Part shown: positions 51,760-60,500 of the stretch, piece by piece
How positions within the stretch are numbered: the first letter of the stretch is position 1
How the letters are laid out: each line of letters begins with the position of its first letter
Assembly: GCA_029562975.1 (NCBI GenBank)
Contig: JAKQTR010000042.1
Coordinates: forward strand, 50,381-114,380
Reading direction: 5' to 3'
Origin: Acidobacteriota bacterium
Lineage (GTDB): Bacteria > Acidobacteriota > Vicinamibacteria > Vicinamibacterales > JAKQTR01
DNA: 64,000 nt
Translations under genes and position numbers: made by a program
Notes under the pieces: generated by a model
Seen by the model: only the letters and a program-made list of their open reading frames with translations
What the model was told of the DNA's origin: nothing
Databases searched by the model: none

Positions 51760-52884
51760 GTGGATCGGATCTACTTGTCGCCGCCCCACGTCTTCGGAGA
51801 CGAGCAGGCGCTGGTCGCCGACGCCTTTGCGTCGAACTGGATTGCGCCGCTGGGCCCGCACGTGGACGCCTTCGAGCGCGAGTTCGCCGCCTGCGTGGCG
51901 GTGCCGCACGCCGTGGCGCTGTCGTCGGGAACGGCCGCCTTGCACCTGGCGATGGTGCTCCTCGGCGTCGGGCCCGGCGACACGGTGGTCTGCCCGTCCC
52001 TCACGTTCAGCGCGTCGGCGAACCCGATCCGCTACCAGGGCGCCTCGCCCGTCTTCGTGGACTGCGACCGCACGTGGACCATGGACGCGGGGCTGCTCGA
52101 GGACGCGCTGAAACAGGCCGCCGCCTCCGGGCGGCTGCCGAGGGCCGTGATTGCCGTGGACCTCTACGGCCAGTGCGCGGACTACGCCGCGATAGGCCAG
52201 CTGTGCGAGCGGTACGGTGTGCCCTTGGTGGAAGACGCGGCAGAAGCGCTTGGCGCCACGCATGGCGGCCGTCCCGCCGGCGGGTTCGGCCGCATCGGCA
52301 TCTTCTCGTTCAACGGCAACAAGATCGTCACCACCTCCGGCGGCGGCATGCTCGTGGCGCACGAGAAGCCGCTGGCCGAGGCCGCGCGGTTCCTCGCCAC
52401 CCAGGCGCGCGACCCGGCGCCGCACTACGAGCATTCGCACATCGGCTACAACTACCGCATGAGCAACGTGCTCGCGGCGATCGGCCGCGGGCAGCTGGCG
52501 TCGCTGGCCGAGCGCGTCGCGATCCGCCGGCGGATCTTCGATCGGTACGTCGCCGGGCTTGGAGACCTGCCGGGCATCACGTTCATGCCCGAAGCGCCGT
52601 ACGGCCGGTGCACGCGATGGCTCACGTGCCTGGTCATCGATGCGCGGGAGTTCGGCGCGGATCGCGAGGCGGTGCGCCTGGCCCTGGAAGCGGAGAATAT
52701 CGAGGCGCGGCCGGTCTGGAAACCCATGCACATGCAGCCCGTCTTCGCGGGAGCGGCGATGTTCGGCGGCGCCGTGTCGGAGCGCCTGTTCCGCGACGGC
52801 CTTTGCCTGCCGAGCGGATCGAGCCTGCGGGAGCAGGACCAGGCGCGGGTGATCTCCGCGATTCGGCGAACGAGCCGGACGTAG
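51760..52884 (+). CDS. DegT/DnrJ/EryC1-type sugar aminotransferase
   Basis: PLP enzyme that aminates 4-keto sugars, 374 residues. ALSSGTAALHLAMVLLG, VCPSLTFSASANPI, VEDAAEALGATHGG and SFNGNKIVTTSGGGM with the PLP lysine are diagnostic. It is LegC/PglE-like in overall motif set. The GTG at 51,760 is preceded by GGGGAG. With the WbpM-type dehydratase two genes on, it could make UDP-4-amino-4,6-dideoxy-GlcNAc. The frame is also open upstream inside the HAD gene, without similarity. Confidence 0.9.
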   Translation: MDRIYLSPPHVFGDEQALVADAFASNWIAPLGPHVDAFEREFAACVAVPHAVALSSGTAALHLAMVLLGVGPGDTVVCPSLTFSASANPIRYQGASPVFVDCDRTWTMDAGLLEDALKQAAASGRLPRAVIAVDLYGQCADYAAIGQLCERYGVPLVEDAAEALGATHGGRPAGGFGRIGIFSFNGNKIVTTSGGGMLVAHEKPLAEAARFLATQARDPAPHYEHSHIGYNYRMSNVLAAIGRGQLASLAERVAIRRRIFDRYVAGLGDLPGITFMPEAPYGRCTRWLTCLVIDAREFGADREAVRLALEAENIEARPVWKPMHMQPVFAGAAMFGGAVSERLFRDGLCLPSGSSLREQDQARVISAIRRTSRT

Positions 52885-52909
52885 TACGATTCCTGGAGAG
52901 AAGGCTCCG

Positions 52910-55225
52910 ATGAGCGAACCATCGACGCCGGGCCCGGCCTGGCCGTCCGAACGCACCTCCGAAACGGCGGACACCGAGCCGAGGGCCCCGCGCACGTACG
53001 GGGGATCGAGTCTGTACGCCCAGCCGGGCGGCGGAGGCGGGGTCGGCCCGGGAGAGGACGCCGAGTTCCGCTCGACGCACTTGGTGGACACCGTCCGGAC
53101 GATCTACAAGCACCGCTGGATCGCCCTGACGACGTTCCTGGTGCTCTTCCTCGGATCGGCGATCCGGACCTTCACCACCACGCCGACCTACGAAGGGCAG
53201 GTCCAGCTCCTCCTCGATCCATCGAACCCGAACGTGATGAAGTTCCAGGAGGTCAACCAGGGGAGCTACCTGTACGAGCAGTATTTCCAACAGACGCAGG
53301 TGAACATCCTGAGGAGCCGCGGCCTGGCACGCCGCACGATCGAGGCGCTGAAGCTGTGGGACGCGCCCGAGCTCGGCGGCGGCGAGAGGACAGGCTCCGT
53401 CCTGGCGCGGATCGGGGGTCTGCTCTCGGGGCGGAAGAAGGCGGCAGCCCCCGCGTCCGGGGAAACCGCGAAGCAGGCGCTCGCAATTGACGCGTTCCTG
53501 AAGTCGTTGACCGTCGCGCCAATCAGGAACAGCAGCCTCGTGAACGTCCGCTTCGCGTCGCCCAACCCCGAGCTGGCCGCGTCGGCGGCCAACACGCTGG
53601 CCAGGCAGTACATCGAGCAGAACCTCGAATACAAGTTCACGTCGACGAAGGATGCGTCGGACTGGCTGGCCTCGCAGCTGGCCGTCGAGCGCAAGAAGCT
53701 CGAGGCGAGCGAGCAGGCGCTGCAGAGGTACCGCGAGGCAGGCGACGCCGTCGCCCTGGAGGACCGCCAGAACATCGTCGTGCAGCGCCTGGCCGACCTC
53801 AACGCCGCCTACACGCAGGCGCGCACGGAACGGTTCGAGAAGGAGGCGCTCTACAACCAGCTTCGGAGCCTGCAGCACGAACCTGCGGCCCTCGACACGT
53901 TCCCGGCGATCCTTGCCAACGCGTTCATCCAGCAGCTCAAGGCGCAGCTTGCCGACCTCCAGCGCCAGAAGGCCCAGATGGCCGAGCGCCTGGGCGAGAA
54001 GCACCCGGACATGATCAAGCTGAACTCGGCCATCGAAGCCACCGAGGCGAGGCTCGCCGGCGAGGTCGGGAAGATCGTGCAGTCGGTGCGCAACGAGTTC
54101 CTGTCGGCGGAGTCGAAGGAGCGCAGCCTCGCGGCGGAGCTGGAATCGCAGAAGGCCGGGGCGCTGGCGCTGAACCGGAAGGGCATCGAGTACGGCGTGC
54201 TTCGGCGCGAAGCCGAGAGCAACAAGCAGATGTACGAGGCCCTCCTGCAGCGCGCGCGGGAAACAGACGTTTCCGGCGAGATGAAGGCCAGCAACATCCG
54301 CATCGTGGACCAGGCGGAGGTGCCGCGCAGGCCCGTCAGGCCCAGGAAGGCGATGAACCTCGTTCTCGGATTCCTCGCCGGCCTCGCGTCGGGGCTCGGC
54401 CTCGCCCTGTTCGTCGAATACCTCGACAACCGCGTCAAGAGCCCGGACGAGATCAAGCACCATCTGAGGCTCAGCTTCCTGGGCCTCGTGCCGGCCGCCC
54501 GCCAGGAGGACGTGGCGGCGGGGCGCTCGCCGCTCATCAGCGAGACCGTGGCCCAGAACTTCGCGGAGGCGTTCCGGGAGATCCGCACGAGCGTCATGTT
54601 CTCGTCGGCCGACGACGGGCCGCGGTCGGTGCTCGTCACGAGCACGCAGCCGGCGGAGGGCAAGTCGGTGATCGCCGCGAACCTCGCCGTGTCGCTGGCG
54701 AACGCGGGCCTCCGGGTGCTGCTGCTGGACGCGGACATGCGCAAGCCGCGGCTGCACGACCTGATGAAAACGAAGCAGAGCCCGGGCCTGTCGAGCCTGC
54801 TCGTCGGCCAGGCGAAGGCGAACGAGGTCGTGTACAAGACCGGCACGCCGAACCTCTGGATCATGCCGGCCGGGCCGAACCCGCCCAACCCGGCGGAGCT
54901 GCTCGGCTCGACGCGCTTCCTGAACCTCGTGACCAGCCTCGGCGAGCACTTCGACTGGACCGTGATCGACTCGCCGCCCGTGATGGCCGTCACCGATCCC
55001 TCCGTGGTGGCGCACCGGACGACAGGCGTAGTGTTCGTCATCGGCAGCGAGCAGGTCGATCGGCGCAAGGCGCTCACCGCGGTGCAGAAGCTGCAGGCGT
55101 CGAAGGGGAAGATCCTCGGGGCCGTGCTGAACCGCGTGAACGTCGAGCGCAACCCGTACTACTACTCGCACTACTACTCCCACGAATACGCCGGCTACTA
55201 CTCGAGCGACAAGAAGACCGCGTAA
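52910..55225 (+). CDS. wzc: Wzc-like polysaccharide co-polymerase and tyrosine autokinase
   Basis: Controls polysaccharide chain length and export. The 771 residues have a Wzz domain flanked by transmembrane helices (IALTTFLVLFLGSAIR near 80; LVLGFLAGLASGLGLALFVE near 485) and a long coiled coil. The cytoplasmic BY-kinase domain shows STQPAEGKSVIAANLAVSLA (Walker A), LLLDADMRKPRLHDL (Walker A') and VIDSPPVMAVTD (Walker B). A C-terminal tyrosine cluster (PYYYSHYYSHEYAGYYSS, eight Tyr) is the autophosphorylation tail. Confidence 0.95.
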   Translation: MSEPSTPGPAWPSERTSETADTEPRAPRTYGGSSLYAQPGGGGGVGPGEDAEFRSTHLVDTVRTIYKHRWIALTTFLVLFLGSAIRTFTTTPTYEGQVQLLLDPSNPNVMKFQEVNQGSYLYEQYFQQTQVNILRSRGLARRTIEALKLWDAPELGGGERTGSVLARIGGLLSGRKKAAAPASGETAKQALAIDAFLKSLTVAPIRNSSLVNVRFASPNPELAASAANTLARQYIEQNLEYKFTSTKDASDWLASQLAVERKKLEASEQALQRYREAGDAVALEDRQNIVVQRLADLNAAYTQARTERFEKEALYNQLRSLQHEPAALDTFPAILANAFIQQLKAQLADLQRQKAQMAERLGEKHPDMIKLNSAIEATEARLAGEVGKIVQSVRNEFLSAESKERSLAAELESQKAGALALNRKGIEYGVLRREAESNKQMYEALLQRARETDVSGEMKASNIRIVDQAEVPRRPVRPRKAMNLVLGFLAGLASGLGLALFVEYLDNRVKSPDEIKHHLRLSFLGLVPAARQEDVAAGRSPLISETVAQNFAEAFREIRTSVMFSSADDGPRSVLVTSTQPAEGKSVIAANLAVSLANAGLRVLLLDADMRKPRLHDLMKTKQSPGLSSLLVGQAKANEVVYKTGTPNLWIMPAGPNPPNPAELLGSTRFLNLVTSLGEHFDWTVIDSPPVMAVTDPSVVAHRTTGVVFVIGSEQVDRRKALTAVQKLQASKGKILGAVLNRVNVERNPYYYSHYYSHEYAGYYSSDKKTA

Positions 55226-55256
55226 ACACCCGGGCCCCCGCTCGTTTCCAGAGGCC

Positions 55257-57122
55257 GTGACGCACGCCGCCGTCCCTCCGCCGCTCCCGAGCCTGGTGCT
55301 CCGCTTCCGCCGGCCCCTCGCCGTCGTCATCTACATCGGCCTGGCGTGGCTGTCGAACGTCCTGGCGTTCCAGGTGCGGTTCGACGGGCAGGTGCCGCCC
55401 GACGCGCGGCGCTCCTGCCTGGCGATGCTGCCGTGGCTCCTGGCGCTGCGGGCCGGCGGGTTCATGGCCTTCGGCCAGTTCCGCGGCTTGTGGCGGTACG
55501 CCAGCCTCTACGACCTGCGCAACATCGTCCTGGCGGTGCTGTCGAGTTCCGCGGCCTTCTACGGCCTCGTCCGCTGGGTCGTCGCCCAGCCGCTGTACCC
55601 GCGGTCGGTCTACCTCATCGACGCCCTGCTGCTCATCACGCTGCTCGGCTCGCTCCGCATCGCGCGCCGGGCCTGGATGGAGAACCGGCCGCAGGCGCAC
55701 GCGAAGCGTGTCCTCGTCGTGGGCGCTGGCGATGCGGGCGAGATGATCGTCCGCGACATGCGGCACAACCGGCGGCACGAATACGTGCCCGTCGGGTTCG
55801 TGGACGACGACCCCGGGAAGCGCGGCGAGCAGATACACGGCGTGCCCGTGCTCGGCGGACGGGCGGACATCGCGCGCATCGTCGAGAAGGTGCGCCCGGC
55901 CGACGTGCTGATCGCGATGCCGTCGGCGCCGGCGTCGGTGAGGCGGGACGTGGTGCGGGCGCTGCAGGCCTACCACGTGAACATCACCACGCTGCCGGAC
56001 CTGCGCGAAATCATCAGCGGCCGCGTCGCCGTCGAGCAGATCCGGAGCCTGGCGATCGAGGATCTCCTAGCGAGGCCGCCCGTCGGCCTGGATCCGGAGC
56101 CCGTGCGCGCGCTCATCTCGGGCCGATCGGTGATGGTGACCGGGGCCGGCGGATCCATCGGGTCGGAGCTCTGCCGGCAGATCGCCGCGCTTGGGCCGGG
56201 CGCGCTGGCGCTCGTGGATCGCTACGAGAACAGCCTCCAGGCCGTCACCAACGAGCTGCGGGAGCGGCGGCCGGGGCTCGACGTGAGGCCGGTCGTCGGC
56301 GACGTGACCGATGCGGCGAGAATGGAGGCGGTGTTCTCCCGGCACGCGCCGCACATCGTGTTCCATGCCGCCGCGCACAAGCACGTGCCCCTGATGGAAC
56401 TGAGCCCCGGCGAAGCCGTGAAGAACAACGTCTTCGGCACGAAGCGGGTCCTCGACGCCGCGTGCCGGCACGCGGCGGAGCGGTTCATCTTCATTTCGAC
56501 CGACAAGGCCGTCAACCCGTCGAGCGTGATGGGGGCGTCCAAGCGCGTGGCCGAGATGATGGTGGTGGCCCGAACCGGCTCGAGCTCAACCGCGTGCGCG
56601 AGCGTGAGGTTCGGGAACGTGCTGGGCAGCAACGGCAGCGTCGTGCCGCGCTTTCTCGAGCAGATCAAGGCGGGCGGGCCCGTGACCATCACGCACCCCG
56701 AGATGCGGCGCTACTTCATGCTCATTCCCGAGGCCGTGCAACTCGTCCTGCACGCCGGCGCGATGGCTGAAGGCGGCGAGACGTTCGTCCTGGACATGGG
56801 CGAGCAGTTGAAGGTGCTCGACTTGGCGCGGACGCTCATCCGGCTGTCCGGGTTCGTGCCCGACGAAGACACTCCCATCGCCTTCACCGGGCCCCGGCCC
56901 GGCGAGAAGCTGTCAGAGGAACTCATCGCCAGCCAGGAGTCGCTGGAACCCTCCGGGGTCGAGAAGATCAACCGAATCCGGCAGGAACACCCGATCGATG
57001 CCGCACGCCTGGAGGCGGGCATCCAGGCGCTCGGCCCGCTGGTCGATCAGTCGGATCCGGCGGCGCTCTTCGCCGCCCTGAAGAGGCTCGTTCCCGAGTT
57101 CAACCCCAGTGGGGGCGGCTGA
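55257..57122 (+). CDS. wbpM: Membrane-bound UDP-GlcNAc 4,6-dehydratase (WbpM/PglF/CapD)
   Basis: Retaining 4,6-dehydratase producing a UDP-4-keto-6-deoxy sugar. The 621 residues begin with four hydrophobic segments (VVIYIGLAWLSNVLAFQVRF, LRAGGFMAFGQFRGLWRYAS). A CoA-binding-like domain (KRVLVVGAGDAGEMIVRDM) follows, then the catalytic SDR (MVTGAGGSIGSELCRQIAAL; FISTDKAVNPSSVMGASKRV). Its product is a likely substrate for the DegT aminotransferase. The GTG start is preceded by GAGG. Confidence 0.95.
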   Translation: MTHAAVPPPLPSLVLRFRRPLAVVIYIGLAWLSNVLAFQVRFDGQVPPDARRSCLAMLPWLLALRAGGFMAFGQFRGLWRYASLYDLRNIVLAVLSSSAAFYGLVRWVVAQPLYPRSVYLIDALLLITLLGSLRIARRAWMENRPQAHAKRVLVVGAGDAGEMIVRDMRHNRRHEYVPVGFVDDDPGKRGEQIHGVPVLGGRADIARIVEKVRPADVLIAMPSAPASVRRDVVRALQAYHVNITTLPDLREIISGRVAVEQIRSLAIEDLLARPPVGLDPEPVRALISGRSVMVTGAGGSIGSELCRQIAALGPGALALVDRYENSLQAVTNELRERRPGLDVRPVVGDVTDAARMEAVFSRHAPHIVFHAAAHKHVPLMELSPGEAVKNNVFGTKRVLDAACRHAAERFIFISTDKAVNPSSVMGASKRVAEMMVVARTGSSSTACASVRFGNVLGSNGSVVPRFLEQIKAGGPVTITHPEMRRYFMLIPEAVQLVLHAGAMAEGGETFVLDMGEQLKVLDLARTLIRLSGFVPDEDTPIAFTGPRPGEKLSEELIASQESLEPSGVEKINRIRQEHPIDAARLEAGIQALGPLVDQSDPAALFAALKRLVPEFNPSGGG

Positions 57123-58044
57123 GCTCGCAGGCTGGCCAGGGCTGCGGAAGAGCCCTGGCCGCGGGCGCAACGCACGGTCCGTGTTTTCCAACGAGGGCTC
57201 CACGGTTTCCTGGACGGTCGCCGACGCGGTCCGGCGCGCGCGCCGGTACCTGCCGCTGCTGGGCATCCGGGGCGCCGCGACCGCGGCGGTAGCGGTCGTC
57301 ACAGGGCGACAGGCGGAGGTCCGCCTGTCGAGGCCGTTCCTGTCGCATCCGTTCTGGCTGCGCCTGCCCTCGTCGGACCTGATCGTCTTTCGGCAACTGT
57401 TCGGAGATCGCGAGTACCGGTTCCCTGTTGCCTGGCCGCCTCGAGTCATCGTGGACGCGGGAGCCAACATCGGACTGGCGGCGCTGTACTTCGCCCATGC
57501 GTTTCCCAGGGCCCGGGTCATCGCCGTCGAGCCTGCCCAGAGCAACGTCGGCCTGTTGCAAAGAAACGTGGCGGCGTATCCGTCAATCGAAGTCGTGCAG
57601 GCTGCGCTGTGGAAAGAGAACGCGGAACTGGACCTCGTTGATCCCGGGTGGGGCGATTGGGGGTTCAGAACGCGGGAGCACGCAAGCGAAGCGGGAGCTG
57701 CGGCAGCCGGTGCCACGCGCCGCGTGCGAGGCATGACGGTCGATGCGCTGTTCGACTCCTGCAATGTGGACCACGTCGACATCCTGAAGATGGACATAGA
57801 AGGAGCCGAGGTGGAGGTGTTCGAGCACGCCGAGTCCTGGATCAGGAGGGTCGGCATGATCGTCATCGAGCTGCACGACCGCGTGAGGCCGGGGTGCCGC
57901 GAGGCCGTTTCCCGGGCGGCGGCAGGCTTCGAGCACCGGTGGGAGAACGGTGAAAACGTCTTCTTCGCGCGTGCTTCCGCGTGTGCCGAGCCTCCGGCGG
58001 CCGGCGCAAGGCTTCCCGCGCGCCGGAGCAACGCAGGATGTTGA
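57109..58044 (+). CDS. FkbM-family SAM-dependent methyltransferase
   Basis: A 311-residue protein with the SAM-binding segment RVIVDAGANIGLAALYFAHA, VIAVEPAQSNVGLLQRNV, and the FkbM motif VDILKMDIEGAEVEVFEHAE. It probably O-methylates a glycan or a related acceptor. The start is uncertain: GTG at 57,109 (overlapping wbpM) or GTG at 57,181. It is the last gene before the hairpin at 58,106. Confidence 0.85.
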   Translation: MGAAELAGWPGLRKSPGRGRNARSVFSNEGSTVSWTVADAVRRARRYLPLLGIRGAATAAVAVVTGRQAEVRLSRPFLSHPFWLRLPSSDLIVFRQLFGDREYRFPVAWPPRVIVDAGANIGLAALYFAHAFPRARVIAVEPAQSNVGLLQRNVAAYPSIEVVQAALWKENAELDLVDPGWGDWGFRTREHASEAGAAAAGATRRVRGMTVDALFDSCNVDHVDILKMDIEGAEVEVFEHAESWIRRVGMIVIELHDRVRPGCREAVSRAAAGFEHRWENGENVFFARASACAEPPAAGARLPARRSNAGC

Positions 58045-58105
58045 AGGCCAAGCCGCGCTGAGAAGGCCTGGGGTCTTCTGACTCCTGGCCAGCCAGGTCG
58101 CTCTC

Positions 58106-58138
58106 GAGGGCCGCGTCCGCTTGCCGGGCGCGGCCCTC
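58106..58138 (+). terminator. GC-rich hairpin after the glycan cluster
   Basis: GAGGGCCGCG (58,106-58,115) and CGCGGCCCTC (58,129-58,138) form a perfect ten-pair stem around a 13-base loop. Only a weak T-run (GTTGCGT) follows. It fits the end of the glycan operon, before the secreted-protein genes. Confidence 0.55.
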
Positions 58139-58241
58139 GTTGCGTACGCAGCCCAGGGAGCGCCGGGGAATCCTGCGACGCGAGCGGCCAATCGCGTCCT
58201 GCTCCCTGCTGCACGCTTCTGCATCGGCCGATACGCCCGGC

Positions 58242-60233
58242 ATGATGCCCGCCATTCGGTTTGCTCTTGTCACCCTCGCTCTTCTCGCATCCGGGTCGTC
58301 CGCCCTTGCCGGCTCTCCTCAGCAGGCCCCGGCCGGGCAGCCGGATCTGGGCACGCCGCCAATCGCCCCCTCCGACGTCAGCGCGCTCCGGGCGCTCGAG
58401 GCCGCGAAGCCGGCCGGCCGGGATCTCCAGAAGGACGGTCTGCCACTGGCCGTCTCGCCCGCGAGCCGCGAGGACGCGCGCACCTTCTACCTCACCTACT
58501 ACCAGAACGCGGCGGCGCCCGCCCACGGCTGGACGGGCAACCGCGCGGGCTGCGTCGCGGGCACCACCACGCAGGCATTCCGCGACGCGATCCTATTGAG
58601 AATCAACTTCTTTCGGGCAATGGCCGGCGTCCCGGCCGCGATCGCCTTCTCCGACGCGTACAACACCAAGGCGCAGCAGGCGGCGCTCATGATGAGTGTC
58701 AACGGCGCCCTGAACCACGACCCACCGGCAACATGGACGTGCTACACGGCAGAGGGCGACCAGGCCGCCGGCAGCTCGAACCTCGCCCTGGGCACGTACG
58801 GCTGGTCCGCCATCACGGGCTACATGAAAGACCCGGGCACAAGCAACGGCGCGGCCGGCCACCGGCGCTGGATCCTCTACCCGCAGACGCAGACGATGGG
58901 CACGGGCGACGTCCCGTCGGAGGGAGGCTGGGCGGCCAACGACCTCTGGGTCTTCGACAGCCACATGTGGGAGCCTCGGCCCGCCACGCGCGAGGCCTTC
59001 GTCGCCTGGCCGCCGCCAGGGTTCGTCCCGTATCAGGTCGTCTTTCCGCGCTGGTCGTTCTCCTACGACGGCGCCGACTTCTCGCAGGCGACCATCACCA
59101 TGACGCAGGGCGGCCAGAGCGTGCCGCTGACGCTGGAGACCGTCAGGAACGGCTACGGCGAGAACACGATCGTGTGGATCCCGAACGGCCTGTCCAGTTC
59201 CGGCACGTGGCCGAAGCCCGAACAGGATACGGCCTACTCGATCACGATCGGCAACGTGCTCGTGTCGGGCAGTCCGCGCTCGTTCACCTACGACGTCATC
59301 GTGATGGATCCGGCGCAGCCGACCCCGCCGCCGGTCCACGCCGACTTCACGGGCGACCGCAAGAGCGACATCTTCTGGCGCCACGCCACGCTCGGCGACA
59401 TGTGGCTATGGCCGATGCACGGCGCGTCGAAGACGTCCGACGAGTTCGCGGGCACGGTCCCCGACCCAGCCTGGCGAATCCGAAGCATCGGCGACCAGAC
59501 GGGCGACGGCAAGGCCGATCTCCTCTGGCGCCACGAGACGACGGGGCAGCTCTACTTCTGGCCGATGCACAGCCCGCTCGCGGTGCGCGACATCTACGTA
59601 GGCGCCGTCGATCCCTCCTTCGACATCGCCGGGTATGGCGACTTCAGCGGCGACGGCAAGTCGGACCTGCTGTGGCGGCGCGCCGCCGACGGCGAGTTGT
59701 GGATCTGGCTCATGAACGTGGCCACGCCGACGAGCCAGGCGTACCTGGCCACGGTCGATCCGGCCTACGCCGTCGCGGGCATCGGCGATCTCGACGCCGA
59801 CGGCAAGGCGGACATCGTCTGGCGCGGCGCTGCCGCAGGCGACGTGTGGGCCTGGACCATGGACGGCGTGACGCGGACGGCCCAGGCGCTGATCGGCACC
59901 GTGGGGGACCTCGAGTATCGGATCGAGGGCGTCGCCGACTTCACCGGCGATGGACGAGTGGACATCCTCTGGCGCCACGCCTCGACGGGCGACGTGTGGC
60001 TGTGGGAGATGAACGGCGCCGCGCGCGCGGCGGAGTCGTGGGTGGCGACGGTCGGGGACACGCACTACCGGATTGCGGACGTGGGCGACTACGACGGCGA
60101 CGGCCGGGCGGACATCCTGTGGCGGCACGCCGTGCACGGCGACATATGGGTCTGGTTCATGGACGGCGCGGCCAGAGCGTCGGAGGCGTTTGTCGGGACG
60201 GTGGGAGATCAGGGGTACCAGATCGTGAGGTAG
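58242..60233 (+). CDS. Secreted CAP-domain protein with six FG-GAP-like repeats
   Basis: A 663-residue exported protein. A signal peptide (AIRFALVTLALLASGSSALA) is followed by a CAP/SCP domain (about 95-260) with LRINFFRAMAGVPAAIAFSD, ALNHDPPATWTCYT, GAAGHRRWILYPQ. A spacer then leads to six repeats of about 49 residues of the type DFxGDGKxDLLWR..G.lWLWpM..(V)GTVxDxxY (about 366-663). Each repeat has a DxDxDG-like Ca-binding loop. The ATG at 58,242 is chosen for its signal peptide; the frame is open to 58,140. Surface or extracellular; function unknown. Confidence 0.85.
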   Translation: MMPAIRFALVTLALLASGSSALAGSPQQAPAGQPDLGTPPIAPSDVSALRALEAAKPAGRDLQKDGLPLAVSPASREDARTFYLTYYQNAAAPAHGWTGNRAGCVAGTTTQAFRDAILLRINFFRAMAGVPAAIAFSDAYNTKAQQAALMMSVNGALNHDPPATWTCYTAEGDQAAGSSNLALGTYGWSAITGYMKDPGTSNGAAGHRRWILYPQTQTMGTGDVPSEGGWAANDLWVFDSHMWEPRPATREAFVAWPPPGFVPYQVVFPRWSFSYDGADFSQATITMTQGGQSVPLTLETVRNGYGENTIVWIPNGLSSSGTWPKPEQDTAYSITIGNVLVSGSPRSFTYDVIVMDPAQPTPPPVHADFTGDRKSDIFWRHATLGDMWLWPMHGASKTSDEFAGTVPDPAWRIRSIGDQTGDGKADLLWRHETTGQLYFWPMHSPLAVRDIYVGAVDPSFDIAGYGDFSGDGKSDLLWRRAADGELWIWLMNVATPTSQAYLATVDPAYAVAGIGDLDADGKADIVWRGAAAGDVWAWTMDGVTRTAQALIGTVGDLEYRIEGVADFTGDGRVDILWRHASTGDVWLWEMNGAARAAESWVATVGDTHYRIADVGDYDGDGRADILWRHAVHGDIWVWFMDGAARASEAFVGTVGDQGYQIVR

Positions 60234-60262
60234 GGCTAGGTGCCGGGCGCTAGGCGCTAGTC
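60229..60262. repeat. CTAGGCGCTAG repeat fragment
   Basis: GTAGGGCTAGGTGCCGGGCG followed by CTAGGCGCTAGTC, a single arm of the dispersed element seen after parB. It begins within the stop codon of the CAP gene. Confidence 0.6.
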
Positions 60263-60292
60263 AGACAGCGGCAAAGGGAAGACAGGAGGCAA

Positions 60293-60319
60293 AGGAGGTA
60301 GAGGAGGTAGAGGAGGTAG
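60293..60319 (+). repeat. Nine-base tandem repeat AGGAGGTAG x3
   Basis: Three perfect AGGAGGTAG units, each holding a Shine-Dalgarno-like GGAGGT. They lie about 180 bases before the start of the following gene, too far to be its ribosome-binding site. The 267-bp gap around it is otherwise featureless apart from the repeat arm at 60,229. Confidence 0.7.
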
Positions 60320-60500
60320 AGGGTGATGTGGAGGCCGGGTCTTCGGACCCGGCGCGAGAGGCGACCCGATGTCGCGAGGCGATGTCGCGTTGACTTCGCC
60401 GCTTCGATACCACAATATCGGCCTCGACTTGTCGCGGTCCGCGACCAGGGACGTGCGCGCCGTGCAGACCGGCCGTCTTCCGGCCAGGCGAGGTGGGGTG

